NCBI GenBank assembly: GCA_964574215.1
Contig: CAZNLR010000027.1
Location: forward strand, 3,261 to 67,260
Length of the DNA: 64,000 nucleotides
Direction of reading: 5' to 3'
DNA from: GCA-2725625 sp964574215
Lineage (GTDB): Bacteria; Pseudomonadota; Alphaproteobacteria; Rhodospirillales; UBA2165
Shown here in pieces: positions 36,867 to 45,858 of the stretch; the stretch's first letter is position 1; each line of letters begins with the position of its first letter. The notes under the pieces were generated by a model. That model worked only from the letters and a program-made list of their open reading frames with translations. It had not been told where the DNA came from and searched no databases. Both the position numbers and the translations under genes were made by a program.

Positions 36867-37052
36867 TGGATTTTCGGCAGTTGGATCGATAGCGTTGAAA
36901 TGGAGTAACAAAAACACGACAGAAACATTAGAATCAAAAAAATTTATTGAACAAGTTAACCGTTTGACTGTAATAATGTATATTAGAAATTTCTTGTATG
37001 CTTTTAATTAGTCAAAAATTGATAACGAGTATGGAAGATAAGGCCTCATAAA

Positions 37053-37352
37053 ATGATGAATAACGAATATGTACGACGAAATGTCACGATTCAGGGTCAC
37101 CGAACAAGTATGAGCCTGGAAAATGCCATCTGGTCGGCCCTGGAAGAAATTTGTGAACGGGAAAATATGACGTTCAACCAACTATGTTCGTTGATTGATA
37201 GGAGCCGCGATGGTTCAAGCCGAACCTCAGCGGTCAGAACGTTTCTGGTCAATTATTACCGGCTGGTGAATTCCCGTTGCATCGAGGATCAATGCGTAGG
37301 TTCCATCGGCGTTAAATTGGAAAACGTCGCCAATGGAATGGCGCTGAATTAG
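37053..37352 (+). CDS. Ribbon-helix-helix domain protein (RHH_4 type)
   Basis: 99 residues with the RHH_4 signature: RNVTIQGHRTSMSLENAIWSAL forms the ribbon and first helix, then EICERENMTFNQLCSLIDRSRD and a helix ending AVRTFLVNYYRLV. Such proteins are small dimeric DNA-binding regulators widespread in alphaproteobacteria. No neighbouring target is obvious; the gene stands alone after an AT-rich 186-base gap. Confidence 0.87.
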   Translation: MMNNEYVRRNVTIQGHRTSMSLENAIWSALEEICERENMTFNQLCSLIDRSRDGSSRTSAVRTFLVNYYRLVNSRCIEDQCVGSIGVKLENVANGMALN

Positions 37353-37398
37353 ATCTCCGCGAATTCTCTACTGAACTCCAGTTGGCGCAACCTCCCGG

Positions 37399-37950
37399 CT
37401 AGCTGCCGGTATAAAATTTCGGCCATTCCTTTTTGACCACCGGTCCATCGGCGGCAAAGGCGTGACAGGTGTCGATAATGTCCGGACGCTTATCGGGTTT
37501 CTTGCCCTTGGCTTTTTCCACCCACCGCGGCACCAGCGTTTGATAGGCGGTTGTCGCCAGCGGTCCCAGCAAAAGTTGATTGACGTGGGTGCATCCCTTG
37601 ACGCCCCCGATTTTACTATGCACTTGTCTTGTCCAGCCGGGACCGATTCTAAGCCCTTCCAGCGCCTTAAGATTGCCGATAATTTCCGGACAGATATTGA
37701 ACGGACCGGCCTCGGTTGTCGCCTCGATTTTATGAATGACAAGAGTTTCGTCCACCGTGATTCTGATCAGCATCTCATGGACCGGGGTACCGCTGGCGAT
37801 TATGCCCCGGTCCCGGTTTTCGAAACTGTAGGTCTTGGTGTCGGCGATCCGGCCTTCGATGTCCCAAAGACCATCCTCCCGTTCATAGCCGTAACATTTG
37901 ACTTCTCTGGTGTGCTTATGAACGCGTTTGACCGGCGGCGATAGCGGCAT
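37399..37950 (-). CDS. DUF2889 family protein
   Basis: 183 residues. The sequence follows the DUF2889 family (VKCYGYEREDGLWDIEGRIADTKTY; GTPVHEMLIRITVD; GPGWTRQVHSKIGGVKGCTHVNQLL). Relatives occur near aromatic-compound and CoA-ligase genes, but no activity is established. No signal peptide or membrane segment is present. It is convergent with the RHH gene. Confidence 0.85.
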   Translation of the reverse strand: MPLSPPVKRVHKHTREVKCYGYEREDGLWDIEGRIADTKTYSFENRDRGIIASGTPVHEMLIRITVDETLVIHKIEATTEAGPFNICPEIIGNLKALEGLRIGPGWTRQVHSKIGGVKGCTHVNQLLLGPLATTAYQTLVPRWVEKAKGKKPDKRPDIIDTCHAFAADGPVVKKEWPKFYTGS

Positions 37951-38083
37951 GGTGGCTCCTACTGCTGATATTTTGTGACAATGGCGACGTTATGATTTCC
38001 CGTCGGTTTGGTCAAACGGGGAGGTGCCCTGTTCCGGATACCTGTATCTCCTGAGGCCAATTCGAAAGTATTTTTCTGATGCG

Positions 38084-38383
38084 TTAAAATCCTTGGAAGA
38101 CCATATCCAAGGCATCAGTAATTTCGGCGAATTGAGCCGAAATATTGGTGACACGCTCCTGAAGAATATTGACCGGGACGGCCGCCATAAACTGCGTGAC
38201 CATAACGACGTCACTTCCTTCGATTTCGAAAATTGGGTTGAGCCTTTTCGCCGGATGCGGCGCTTCTGCCAATGGAAACAGCGGAACGACCACGCGGGTA
38301 TTCAGCGGGTCCAGTAAATCCGACTGTACATCCAAGAGGTATCCCGGCCCATCGGGATTGGCATAAACGTCATGCTTGGCCAT
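38084..38383 (-). CDS. ccdB: CcdB-family gyrase-poison toxin
   Basis: 99 residues, close to the 101 of F-plasmid CcdB, which traps DNA gyrase. Matching features are the start (KHDVYANPDGPGYLLDVQSDLLD), TRVVVPLFPL, NPIFEIEGSDVVMVTQFMAAVP and the final helix. The F-plasmid C-terminal Trp-Gly-Ile needed for gyrase poisoning is Gln-Gly-Phe here, so toxicity is not certain. The start overlaps the ccdA stop by one base (TAATG). Confidence 0.9.
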   Translation of the reverse strand: MAKHDVYANPDGPGYLLDVQSDLLDPLNTRVVVPLFPLAEAPHPAKRLNPIFEIEGSDVVMVTQFMAAVPVNILQERVTNISAQFAEITDALDMVFQGF

Positions 38384-38619
38384 TAAAACTGCCGGTACCG
38401 TTCAAGGGGGAGGCCGTGCGCTTTTACCCACTGATTGGAACTCTCCATTGCTTCGGCGTTTTCCCGTTTCCAGATCTCGGCCTTGGCCGCCGCCACCGCA
38501 TGCCTCAAACCGATCTCCGCCGCCTGCGACAGATTTATCTTTAGCGCCTTCGCCTCGGCAAGCAGGTTTTGATCCAGGGTTAAATTGGTGGCTTTCTTTA
38601 AGACGGATGTTGGTGACAC
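38383..38619 (-). CDS. ccdA: CcdA-family antitoxin
   Basis: 78 residues from a GTG at 38619, chosen because AAGGAG lies six bases upstream; the longer frame to 38661 has no ribosome site and would add 14 unlikely residues. The N-terminal ribbon-helix-helix part (KKATNLTLDQNLLAEAKALKINLSQAAE) binds the operator. The C-terminal part (WKRENAEAMESSNQWVKAHGLPLERYRQF) is the toxin-neutralising tail typical of CcdA. It is translationally coupled to ccdB. Confidence 0.9.
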   Translation of the reverse strand: MSPTSVLKKATNLTLDQNLLAEAKALKINLSQAAEIGLRHAVAAAKAEIWKRENAEAMESSNQWVKAHGLPLERYRQF

Positions 38620-38704
38620 CGAACTCTCCTTAATATAAAGATAGGGGTATATCATACGCATATTAATGCATATAATTAAATAATCAAGACTGCCAGAGAC
38701 AAAA

Positions 38705-38790
38705 ATGGACTATCGCCATTTTGGCGGATAGCCTTCGATAATTTCGATAAAGTAGAGATGGGGGGACATGTACTTGTTACGTGTCCCCGT
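38705..38790. repeat. REP-like structured intergenic element
   Basis: Two inverted repeats lie close together upstream of ccdA. One is a CTATCGCCA/TGGCGGATAG stem around 38711-38734. The other is GGGGACA (38762-38768) with TGTCCCC (38782-38788), extended imperfectly inwards. This resembles extragenic palindromic elements; it also serves as the 3' end of the CBS protein gene that stops at 38818 on the minus strand. Confidence 0.5.
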
Positions 38791-38817
38791 TCTCGTTCGT
38801 AGTAAATTAGATGTCCT

Positions 38818-39267
38818 CTATGATCCCGCGCCGTACCCGGTATCAAAAATAAACGCTTCCCGCTGGCGGACGTCTTCTTCCAACTGGTCTTTGGCGGCGG
38901 CGTAGAGATCTCGGATGGAGACGATGCCCACCGGGCTGCCGTCTTCCACGACGGGCAGGTGACGGTATCCTCTAACCCGCATCAACTCCAAGGCGCTGAT
39001 GGGAGAATCGTTAGGCTCCAACACGTCCGGATTGGCCGTCATAATATCGGCAAGGGCGGTGTCCTCGGGGGTTAATTTACCGGCCAATACCTTGGCGGTC
39101 AGGTCGCGCTCGGTCACGATACCGACCAGTTTGTCGTCCTCGGTAATCAGGACGGCGCTGATGCGATTGGTGGCCATTAAGCTGGCCGCTTCAAAAGCAC
39201 TGGATGATTTCGAAAGGGTGTGAAGGGTTTGATTATCGACGATATCGGGAACTATTTTACCGGTCAT
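38818..39267 (-). CDS. CBS-domain-pair protein
   Basis: 149 residues made almost entirely of two CBS domains: SSAFEAASLMATNRISAVLITEDDKLVGIVTERDL and SALELMRVRGYRHLPVVEDGSPVGIVSIRDLY. Such stand-alone pairs bind adenine nucleotides and act as energy sensors, usually on a partner that is not identified here. The ATG at 39267 is preferred over 39285 because AAAGGAGG precedes it. Confidence 0.9.
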   Translation of the reverse strand: MTGKIVPDIVDNQTLHTLSKSSSAFEAASLMATNRISAVLITEDDKLVGIVTERDLTAKVLAGKLTPEDTALADIMTANPDVLEPNDSPISALELMRVRGYRHLPVVEDGSPVGIVSIRDLYAAAKDQLEEDVRQREAFIFDTGYGAGS

Positions 39268-39435
39268 GACACCTCCTTTGCCCAATTTCCCTCAATTGGG
39301 TGTCGTTATCATTTTCCCCCTCAGCGAAGAGTATAGCCGATTCGAAACTGAATTTGTAGGTGGCGATTGGCAAAGGACCTGCCCGACATCCCAATTCACT
39401 TATAATCTGTTGAAAAATATCGGTTATTATCCGGT

Positions 39436-40725
39436 TCAGGTAATCGCCATATCCTTCGCAGGCGGCGTCAGGCGGATGGTGGTGATTTGGTTGCGCTGGC
39501 GGCGGATAATTTCAAAGCGGAACCCGTAGAACCTGAAGGTCTGCCCCACCTCCGGGATGCGCCTCGATTCGTGAAGAATCAGCCCGGCGATGGTGGCAGC
39601 TTCCTCATCGGGGAGATTCCACTCGAACTGGCGGTTAAGGTCGCGGATGGTGAACTTGCCGTCCACCAGGTACGAGCCGTCGGCCTGGGGCCGGAGGCCG
39701 GGGACGCTGATATCGTGCTCGTCGGCGATGTCGCCGACAATTTCCTCGAGAATGTCTTCCAACGTCACCACCCCTTGAAGACTGCCGTATTCGTCCACCA
39801 CCAGGGCAAAATGTTCATGGCGGTCTCGGAAGGCCTGCAATTGGTCCAGCAGGCGCGTGGTTTCCGGCACGAACCAGGGATCGGCAGCCAGTTCCTCCAC
39901 CACCAGGCTTTTCTCATCGACGCCTTCGGTGTGCAGCGCGCGCAACAGTTCCTTGGCGTGAATGACGCCAATCACGTTGTCAGGCTGATCGCGCCACAGG
40001 GGCAGGCGGGTATAGGGGCTTTCCAACACCTGTTCGACGATCTCCTCCGGCGGGTCGTCGGCGTTGATCATGGAGACGGTCTTGCGGTGGATCATGATTT
40101 CTTCCACATCGACTTCCGACAGGTCGAGGACGCTGCGCAGCATGGCGCGCTCGTGCTGGATGGTTTCTTCGTCCTCTTCGCCCTCGCTTTGATGTAGTTC
40201 GATGGCGCCGCGCAGCTCGTCGATCTTGGAAATAAAGTCCTCCTGATCAAGCAGTCTGATGCCGAAAAGCCGCAGCGTCATTTTAACCACCCATAGGGTG
40301 GCGTAGGTAATGGGCGAAAACAGATATACAATCGGCCGGATAAACGGCGCGATGGCCAATGCCGCCCGGTCGGTATTTTGGAGGGCATAGGTTTTGGGCA
40401 GAATTTCCGCGAACATAACCACCAGCGCCGTCATGATCAGCGTCGCATAGGCGATGCCCGCTTCGCCGAATAGGCCGATCAATATGCTGGTGGCCAGCGC
40501 CGATGCCAGAATATTGACCAGATTATTGCCGATTAGAATGGCGCCGATCAGCCGCCCTTTGCGTTCCAACAGACCGTTGACCACCCTGGCCTGACGGCTT
40601 CCCTTATTTTCAAGTTGGTGCATCAGGGGGCGGGAGGCGCCGGTCAATGCCGTCTCCGAGCCCGAGAAAAAGGCTGAAATTACAAGCAGAGCGAGGATAG
40701 CAACGATCATGGTCAACATGGTCAA
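39436..40725 (-). CDS. CNNM/CorC-type magnesium-cobalt transporter family protein (HlyC/CorC)
   Basis: 429 residues. An N-terminal DUF21/CNNM transmembrane domain (about 1-150, with ISAFFSGSETALTGAS and EILPKTYAL) is followed by a CBS pair (about 200-330) and a CorC_HlyC domain at the C terminus (DGSYLVDGKFTIRDLNRQF). The family acts in divalent-cation export or homeostasis at the inner membrane. The listed start is TTG; ATG codons two and five codons further on (40719, 40710) are likely alternatives. It lies 13 bases downstream of aroB, an arrangement common in alphaproteobacteria. Confidence 0.92.
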   Translation of the reverse strand: MTMLTMIVAILALLVISAFFSGSETALTGASRPLMHQLENKGSRQARVVNGLLERKGRLIGAILIGNNLVNILASALATSILIGLFGEAGIAYATLIMTALVVMFAEILPKTYALQNTDRAALAIAPFIRPIVYLFSPITYATLWVVKMTLRLFGIRLLDQEDFISKIDELRGAIELHQSEGEEDEETIQHERAMLRSVLDLSEVDVEEIMIHRKTVSMINADDPPEEIVEQVLESPYTRLPLWRDQPDNVIGVIHAKELLRALHTEGVDEKSLVVEELAADPWFVPETTRLLDQLQAFRDRHEHFALVVDEYGSLQGVVTLEDILEEIVGDIADEHDISVPGLRPQADGSYLVDGKFTIRDLNRQFEWNLPDEEAATIAGLILHESRRIPEVGQTFRFYGFRFEIIRRQRNQITTIRLTPPAKDMAIT

Positions 40726-40738
40726 TCTCGATTTCCGG

Positions 40739-41854
40739 TTAGGCCGCTAGGGCTTGATCGATAACACTTTGCAAATCTTCCATTTCGACGTTCTGAGTGA
40801 CGAAGGCCCGGCCGATTCCTTTGGCTAGGATAAACGTCGTTTTGCCGTCCTGGACCTTTTTGTCCGACGCCATGTGGCCGATCAGTTTTTCGGTGGTCCA
40901 GGAAACGTCTGGGATATCCATCGGTCCCGTCGGCATGCCGATGGAATCAAAGTGGCGGCGGACGCGTCCAGCGTCATCATCGGTGCAATGCCCCATCCGT
41001 GCCGAAAGATCGAACGCCAGACAAACACCCATGGCCACCGCCTCACCATGGAGCAACTTGGCGCCGAAGCCGGTTTCCGCTTCCAAGGCATGGCCGAAGG
41101 TATGACCCAAATTGAGCAAGGCGCGGACGCCCGATTCACGCTCGTCTTCAGCCACAATTTGGGCTTTGGAGCGGCAGCAGACCCCAACGGCGTAGCGGCG
41201 CGCCTCTTTGTCGCCATTGCACAGGGCGTCGCCGTTTTTCTCCACCCACTCGAAGAACGAAGGATCGTTGATTAATCCGTATTTGACGATTTCGGCATAG
41301 CCCGCCAGCACCTCCCGCCGTGGCAACGTATCCAGGGTATCGATATCGGCCAGAACGATTTTGGGCTGATAAAAGGCGCCGACCAGATTTTTCCCTTGCT
41401 GGGCATTAATGCCCGTCTTGCCGCCCACGGAACTGTCGACTTGCGCCAGCAGGGAAGTGGGGATTTGAACGAAATCGACACCGCGCAATACGATGCTGGC
41501 GGCGAATCCGGTAAGATCACCGATCACCCCGCCGCCCAAGGCGATCAGAACCGTGCTTCTTTCAATCTTGTCATCCAGAAGTTGCGAGACGAGATTTTCC
41601 AGATGGGCGAAATCTTTCGTCTGCTCACCGGCGGGCAGCACGATACTCGTCATTGATATCCCGCTTTCGTTGAGAGATTTTTCCAACGGCTTCAGATAAT
41701 GATCCGCGACATTTTTGTCGGTCACGATAACGGCGCGCCGTCCGTCGAAGGCGGCAGCCAGCAAATCGCCCGCCTTCGCGATGAGCCCTTCGCCGACAAT
41801 AATGTCATAGCTGCGTTCACCGAGATCAACATGTACTGTGTCGTGATCGCTCAT
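40739..41854 (-). CDS. aroB: 3-dehydroquinate synthase
   Basis: Second step of the shikimate pathway: DAHP to 3-dehydroquinate, NAD- and metal-dependent, in the cytosol. The 371 residues show the NAD-binding GGGVIGDLTGFAAS, the metal and substrate region QVDSSVGGKTGIN and RALLNLGHTFGHALE, and HGEAVAMGV with a metal-ligand His. The start overlaps the aroK stop by 4 bases. Confidence 0.97.
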   Translation of the reverse strand: MSDHDTVHVDLGERSYDIIVGEGLIAKAGDLLAAAFDGRRAVIVTDKNVADHYLKPLEKSLNESGISMTSIVLPAGEQTKDFAHLENLVSQLLDDKIERSTVLIALGGGVIGDLTGFAASIVLRGVDFVQIPTSLLAQVDSSVGGKTGINAQQGKNLVGAFYQPKIVLADIDTLDTLPRREVLAGYAEIVKYGLINDPSFFEWVEKNGDALCNGDKEARRYAVGVCCRSKAQIVAEDERESGVRALLNLGHTFGHALEAETGFGAKLLHGEAVAMGVCLAFDLSARMGHCTDDDAGRVRRHFDSIGMPTGPMDIPDVSWTTEKLIGHMASDKKVQDGKTTFILAKGIGRAFVTQNVEMEDLQSVIDQALAA

Positions 41855-42438
41855 TTCTGATCATCCGATTGGTAACTCATAAGAACATTTAAAATCCGTT
41901 TGGCGGTTTCCGGCGCCGGTTCATCGCTGACGTCGAATATGATATCGGCTTCGCCATAGGTTGGGTAGCGATCCTCGATCAATTTCGAGAGAATGTTCCG
42001 GTGATTGCCGTTTTTGAGAAGAGGGCGGTGGTCTCTTCGTTCGGTGCGTTTGACCAGCAGATCAAGATCGGCCCGCAGCCAGACCGATACACTGGTTCGT
42101 CCGATCAGTTTCCGCGTCTCCGGATTCATAAAAGCGCCGCCGCCGGTCGCCAGCACGGCAGGTTCGCCGCCCAAAATGCGGGCGATCACCCGCCGTTCGC
42201 CGTCGCGGAAATAGTCTTCGCCGAAACGGTCGAATATTTCCTGTACGGTACAGCCGGCGGCCTTTTCAATTTCGGTGTCGGCGTCGACAAAAGGACGCAG
42301 TGTCGCCTCTGCGATGCGGCGGCCCAAATTGGTTTTGCCGGCGCCCATAAGGCCCACCAATACGATAAACCTGCCCTCCAGACTTTTGGGCAGGGTTACC
42401 GGCGATTCAACTGTTTGGCTGCTGTTTTTTTGATTCAT
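41851..42438 (-). CDS. aroK: Shikimate kinase
   Basis: Phosphorylates shikimate at the 3-OH. The 195 residues have Walker A GLMGAGKTNLG, the substrate Asp in VDADTEIEK, the binding RFGEDYFRDGERRVI and GGGAFMNPETR, and lid residues RTERRDHRPLL. It is first in the aroK-aroB-corC operon, with a 4-base overlap to aroB. Confidence 0.96.
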   Translation of the reverse strand: MNQKNSSQTVESPVTLPKSLEGRFIVLVGLMGAGKTNLGRRIAEATLRPFVDADTEIEKAAGCTVQEIFDRFGEDYFRDGERRVIARILGGEPAVLATGGGAFMNPETRKLIGRTSVSVWLRADLDLLVKRTERRDHRPLLKNGNHRNILSKLIEDRYPTYGEADIIFDVSDEPAPETAKRILNVLMSYQSDDQK

Positions 42439-42674
42439 AATCGGGTAATTAACTACTATTTCCGCGTTCTATTGGAGATTTGATGCCGTTGAAAGGTGAC
42501 AGTCAAGGCGGTAAACTGCCGAAAAATAGCCACAGTTCATAAATAGCATAATTTTTCAGTTCGTCGCCAGAATGGTTGCAAAACCCGCCAAATACCCTAA
42601 CAAGGTGCTTTGGAGCCCTAATAAGCGGTAATCTACCTATGGGGAGGTTAACATAAGATGGATTCGTCGTCGTA

Positions 42675-42815
42675 ATGAGAAACTTGTCGCGTTTAATGGT
42701 TTTGACCTTGCTCGTGGTGGTCGCCGGAACGGCGATTTTCCTATCGACATGGGACATTCCCGCGCCTGTTGCAGAAGTAGAAAAAGTCATACCCAATGAC
42801 CGTTTCCCCAAATAG
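42675..42815 (+). CDS. 46-residue membrane-anchored small protein
   Basis: ATG at 42675 to TAG at 42815. Residues about 5-24 form one hydrophobic segment (LMVLTLLVVVAGTAIFLS). A short periplasmic-side tail follows, TWDIPAPVAEVEKVIPNDRF, then PK. A single-pass protein with this tail is, from memory, a recurring small protein in Rhodospirillales genomes; its function is unknown. There is no ribosome site directly before the ATG. A five-codon leader (42658-42675) with GGGGAGG upstream ends TAATG on the start codon, suggesting translational coupling. Its 3' end overlaps the next gene by 20 bases. Confidence 0.72.
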   Translation: MRNLSRLMVLTLLVVVAGTAIFLSTWDIPAPVAEVEKVIPNDRFPK

Positions 42816-44700
42816 ACGATACCAACGCGCTTTGATCGGTCTGGCCGCAGCGTTGAGTGTAAGCGCTTTGATGGTGTTGGCTGATCCCGCCGGCGCGCAA
42901 ACATCCCTTCAGCCGAAATCCATTACGCCGAAACCATTGGCGCCTCCGGGTAAAGACGTTCAGCCGGAAAATAAGCAAGTTCCTACCGAGGGTCAGCAGG
43001 TTCCCCGGGCGACCGTTGACGGTATCAATCCGGTGTCATCAGATCAAATTGGCCGGCCGGGGAGTATCAGCGTCGAATCACTGCAAACCATCGATCCCGA
43101 TTCGGTCGGTATCATGACCCGCGACGAGGGCGGTTTCGGCATCAATATGTGGGATGGTACCAGCCGCGATACGGTTGAAAAGCTGCTGCCTAAAATCCCC
43201 GTGAATTCGCAATCGCGGACCATGCGGGATATGATGCGGCGGTTACTTTTGAGCACGGCCAAGGCGCCGCCCAGGTTTGCCACGGGAGCCCCCGCAGGCA
43301 AGCATAAAAGTATCATTGCCATGCGTATCGAACGTCTGGCGGCTATGGGTGATGTTGCCGGTGTCGATGCGCTGTTAAAAGTCGCTCCCAATAAGGATCA
43401 GAACGCGGCGCTTCTCAAAAGCGAAGCCGACATCCTATTCCTGTCCAACGACAATGCCCGCGCCTGTCCCCTGGTGGCCGGTCAAATCAGCAATGTGGAA
43501 ACCGCTTACTGGCAAAAGGCTTTCATTTTCTGCCAGTCTCTGGCGGGTGAACATGATAAGGCGGCGCTTGGCGTCGAACTACTGAAAGAAACGGAAGAGA
43601 AAGATCCCGTCTTTTTCGGATTGATCGAAACCCTTGCCGGGATCGACAAATTCGCCGTCGAAAGTCTGGTCGACCCGGAACCGCTGCACTTCGCCATGGT
43701 GCGCGCGGCCAAGGCGAAATTGCCCCGGGACGTTACCTCATCCAATAATCCGGCGGTGCTCAGAACGATCGCCACCAGCCCCAACGCCAATCCCGAGATC
43801 AGAGTAGATGCAGCGGAACGCGCCGAGGCCATGGGCGCGCTGAAGACCGATATATTGATGCAGCTTTACGCCGGTGTCACCTTTACCCAGCAGGCGCTGG
43901 ACAGTTCTCTCAGCCGCGCCGATTCAGACCGAAACCCCCTGAGCCGAGCTCTCCTGTACCGGAAAGCGTTGGTCGAAAGCGTCCCGACGGCGACCGCCGA
44001 AGTCCTGACGCGGGCTCTGACCTTGGCCCGCGACGGCGGACGTTATCAATCCCTGGCGCGGGTCTATCACGGAATTCTTAGTGGCGTGACACCGACTCAG
44101 GACTTGCTGTGGTTTGCCCCCGAAGCCGCCCGGGCGCTGCTGGCGGCAGGCGACGGGGAAGCGGCCCAGAAGTGGTTCACCATCCTGCGCTCAAGCGCCA
44201 TTTTCGAGGAAAAAGCAGCCAAATTGCGTAATCAGCTGATGCCGTTGGCGCGGTTGACCGGTTTGCTGTCCGACGAGGAATGGAAGGTGGAGCAACTGCG
44301 TGACTGGTGGCGGGCTCAGGTGTCGCCGACCAATGAAGAAGGTGAAGAACGCAGCGTCAATATGGAAACTGCCGTTGCCCGCGGAGCTCTGTTGTTCAAT
44401 CTGCTGGAGGCCTTCGGTGACAAGGTGCCCGCTGATATCTGGGCGCCATTGCTGGATGGTCCGCCGCAGATTTCCACGGTCATGCCGCAGCCGGCTTTGT
44501 GGCGGTCCCTTATCAATGCCGCCGATCAGGTCAATGTCGGCGAGGCGGTGCTTCTCTCGTTGCTGACTTTGGGTCAGGCGGGACCGACGCAGGTGGATTC
44601 CACCGTCTTGCGTCAAGTCGTGATCAGCCTTCAAGCCATCGGACTGGAGACAGAGGCCCGGGCGCTGGCGTTGGAGGCGGCGGTCGCGGCGGGCTTGTAG
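42796..44700 (+). CDS. Secreted or periplasmic helical-repeat protein, function unknown
   Basis: 634 residues. A signal peptide is likely (basic start, hydrophobic LIGLAAALSVSALMVLA, cleavage near AGAQ). A Pro/Gln-rich linker follows (about 35-75), then a long alpha-helical region with TPR-like or solenoid character (MRIERLAAMGDVAGVDALLKVAPNKDQ; AARALLAAGDGEAAQKWFTIL). No catalytic motif is seen. It follows the small membrane protein with a 20-base overlap and precedes xerD by 9 bases, so the three genes probably form one operon. A periplasmic scaffolding role would be a guess. Confidence 0.75.
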   Translation: MTVSPNRRYQRALIGLAAALSVSALMVLADPAGAQTSLQPKSITPKPLAPPGKDVQPENKQVPTEGQQVPRATVDGINPVSSDQIGRPGSISVESLQTIDPDSVGIMTRDEGGFGINMWDGTSRDTVEKLLPKIPVNSQSRTMRDMMRRLLLSTAKAPPRFATGAPAGKHKSIIAMRIERLAAMGDVAGVDALLKVAPNKDQNAALLKSEADILFLSNDNARACPLVAGQISNVETAYWQKAFIFCQSLAGEHDKAALGVELLKETEEKDPVFFGLIETLAGIDKFAVESLVDPEPLHFAMVRAAKAKLPRDVTSSNNPAVLRTIATSPNANPEIRVDAAERAEAMGALKTDILMQLYAGVTFTQQALDSSLSRADSDRNPLSRALLYRKALVESVPTATAEVLTRALTLARDGGRYQSLARVYHGILSGVTPTQDLLWFAPEAARALLAAGDGEAAQKWFTILRSSAIFEEKAAKLRNQLMPLARLTGLLSDEEWKVEQLRDWWRAQVSPTNEEGEERSVNMETAVARGALLFNLLEAFGDKVPADIWAPLLDGPPQISTVMPQPALWRSLINAADQVNVGEAVLLSLLTLGQAGPTQVDSTVLRQVVISLQAIGLETEARALALEAAVAAGL

Positions 44701-44709
44701 GGCTCCTCA

Positions 44710-45657
44710 ATGGAGAAGCCGTTCAAATACCCTGCGCGGGCCAAATCGAAACCAAAGCCATCCCGGCAAATCGAGATATTCCTGGAAATGATGGCCGCCG
44801 AACGGGGTGCCGCCGCCAATACCATCGCCGCCTATCGTCGCGATCTGGATGATTTTTCCCTGTTCGTTCAACGGCGAAAAAGAAACATCGAGGCGGCTGA
44901 TGCGAAAAACATTCGCGACTATCTGGCGAGTTTGAAATCGAAGGGCAGGGCGGCGACAACCCATGCGCGGCGGCTTTCCGTCCTCAAGCAGTTTTATCAA
45001 TTTCTCTACGCTGAAAATTATCGCAACGATGATCCATCGTCACAAATCGACGGACCCAAGCTGGGCCAGGCCCTGCCCAAATATCTGAATGAAGAGGAAG
45101 TCGATCGGCTGCTGGAAGCGGCCCGCGACCGGCCCGGACCTGATGGCGCGCGTTTGACTTCTTTGGTGGAGCTCCTTTACGCCACCGGTCTCAGGGTTTC
45201 GGAACTGGTCGGCCTGCCCCTTGCCGGCGTGTCGCGGGATGGCCAGGTGGTGATGGTGAAGGGCAAAGGCGGCAAGGAACGCATGGTGCCGCTCAGCGAT
45301 CCCGCCCGGGAAGCCGTTGCCGACTATCTGGAACATCGGCATGTATTCATTCCCAAAAACAAAAACTCGACCTTCATGTTTCCGTCATCGGCGAAGGATG
45401 GTCATTTAACGCGGGCGGCTTTTTCCGGATTTTTAAAGGAACTGGCCGTGGAGGCCGGCATCGATGCCAGACGGGTGTCGCCCCATGTTCTGCGTCATTC
45501 CTTCGCCAGCCATATGCTGGCTCACGGGGCTGATCTCCGGAGCCTCCAGCAGCTGCTGGGTCACGCCGATATATCGACCACCCAAATCTATACCCACGTG
45601 CTGGAAGAGCGCCTCAAAAACCTGGTCACCCGCAGCCATCCCCTGGCCAAGAAATAG
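44710..45657 (+). CDS. xerD: Tyrosine recombinase XerD
   Basis: Resolves chromosome dimers at dif together with XerC. The 315 residues have the N-terminal SAM-like core-binding domain (QIEIFLEMMAAERGAAANTIAAYRRDL). The catalytic residues are Arg in LLYATGLRVSELV, Lys in VKGKGGKERMV, His-x-x-Arg in SPHVLRHSFASHML, His in LLGHADISTTQ and Tyr in QIYTHV. XerD is favoured over XerC by the position beside aroK, usual in alphaproteobacteria. It is a housekeeping recombinase and not evidence for a nearby mobile element. Confidence 0.93.
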   Translation: MEKPFKYPARAKSKPKPSRQIEIFLEMMAAERGAAANTIAAYRRDLDDFSLFVQRRKRNIEAADAKNIRDYLASLKSKGRAATTHARRLSVLKQFYQFLYAENYRNDDPSSQIDGPKLGQALPKYLNEEEVDRLLEAARDRPGPDGARLTSLVELLYATGLRVSELVGLPLAGVSRDGQVVMVKGKGGKERMVPLSDPAREAVADYLEHRHVFIPKNKNSTFMFPSSAKDGHLTRAAFSGFLKELAVEAGIDARRVSPHVLRHSFASHMLAHGADLRSLQQLLGHADISTTQIYTHVLEERLKNLVTRSHPLAKK

Positions 45658-45704
45658 GTGTTTCGGTTCCGGGTGCCAATCATTTAATCAGCGACAACCA
45701 GCCC

Positions 45705-45808
45705 CCCCCCACCCTAACCCTCCCCCGCGAGGGGGGAGGGGTATTATAAGAACCGTTGCTGATTGGTGATCTTCCTCCCCCCTTGCGGGGGAGGGTTAGG
45801 GTGGGGGG
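45705..45808. repeat. 36-bp near-perfect inverted repeat between xerD and the RND gene
   Basis: Arms at 45705-45740 and 45773-45808 (C-rich left arm, G-rich right arm, each containing CCCTAACCCTCCCCC or its complement) match with about two mismatches around a 32-nt loop. It lies between convergent genes, so it may act as a bidirectional terminator. Similar CCCTCCCCC palindromes recur in alphaproteobacterial genomes as REP-like elements. Confidence 0.75.
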
Positions 45809-45858
45809 ATGATCAACCGATAAAACTGAATTTACCGTAGGGTTGATCTAGAGATAAT

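Noticed and set aside
44710..45657. Tyrosine recombinase as integrase of the right-end element
   Set aside because: It is a housekeeping XerD in its usual alphaproteobacterial context, 17 kb away; nothing links it to the tRNA-Leu locus.
45700..45810. CRISPR-like repeats
   Set aside because: Only one inverted pair, with no direct repeats or spacers; no CRISPR array is visible anywhere in the window.
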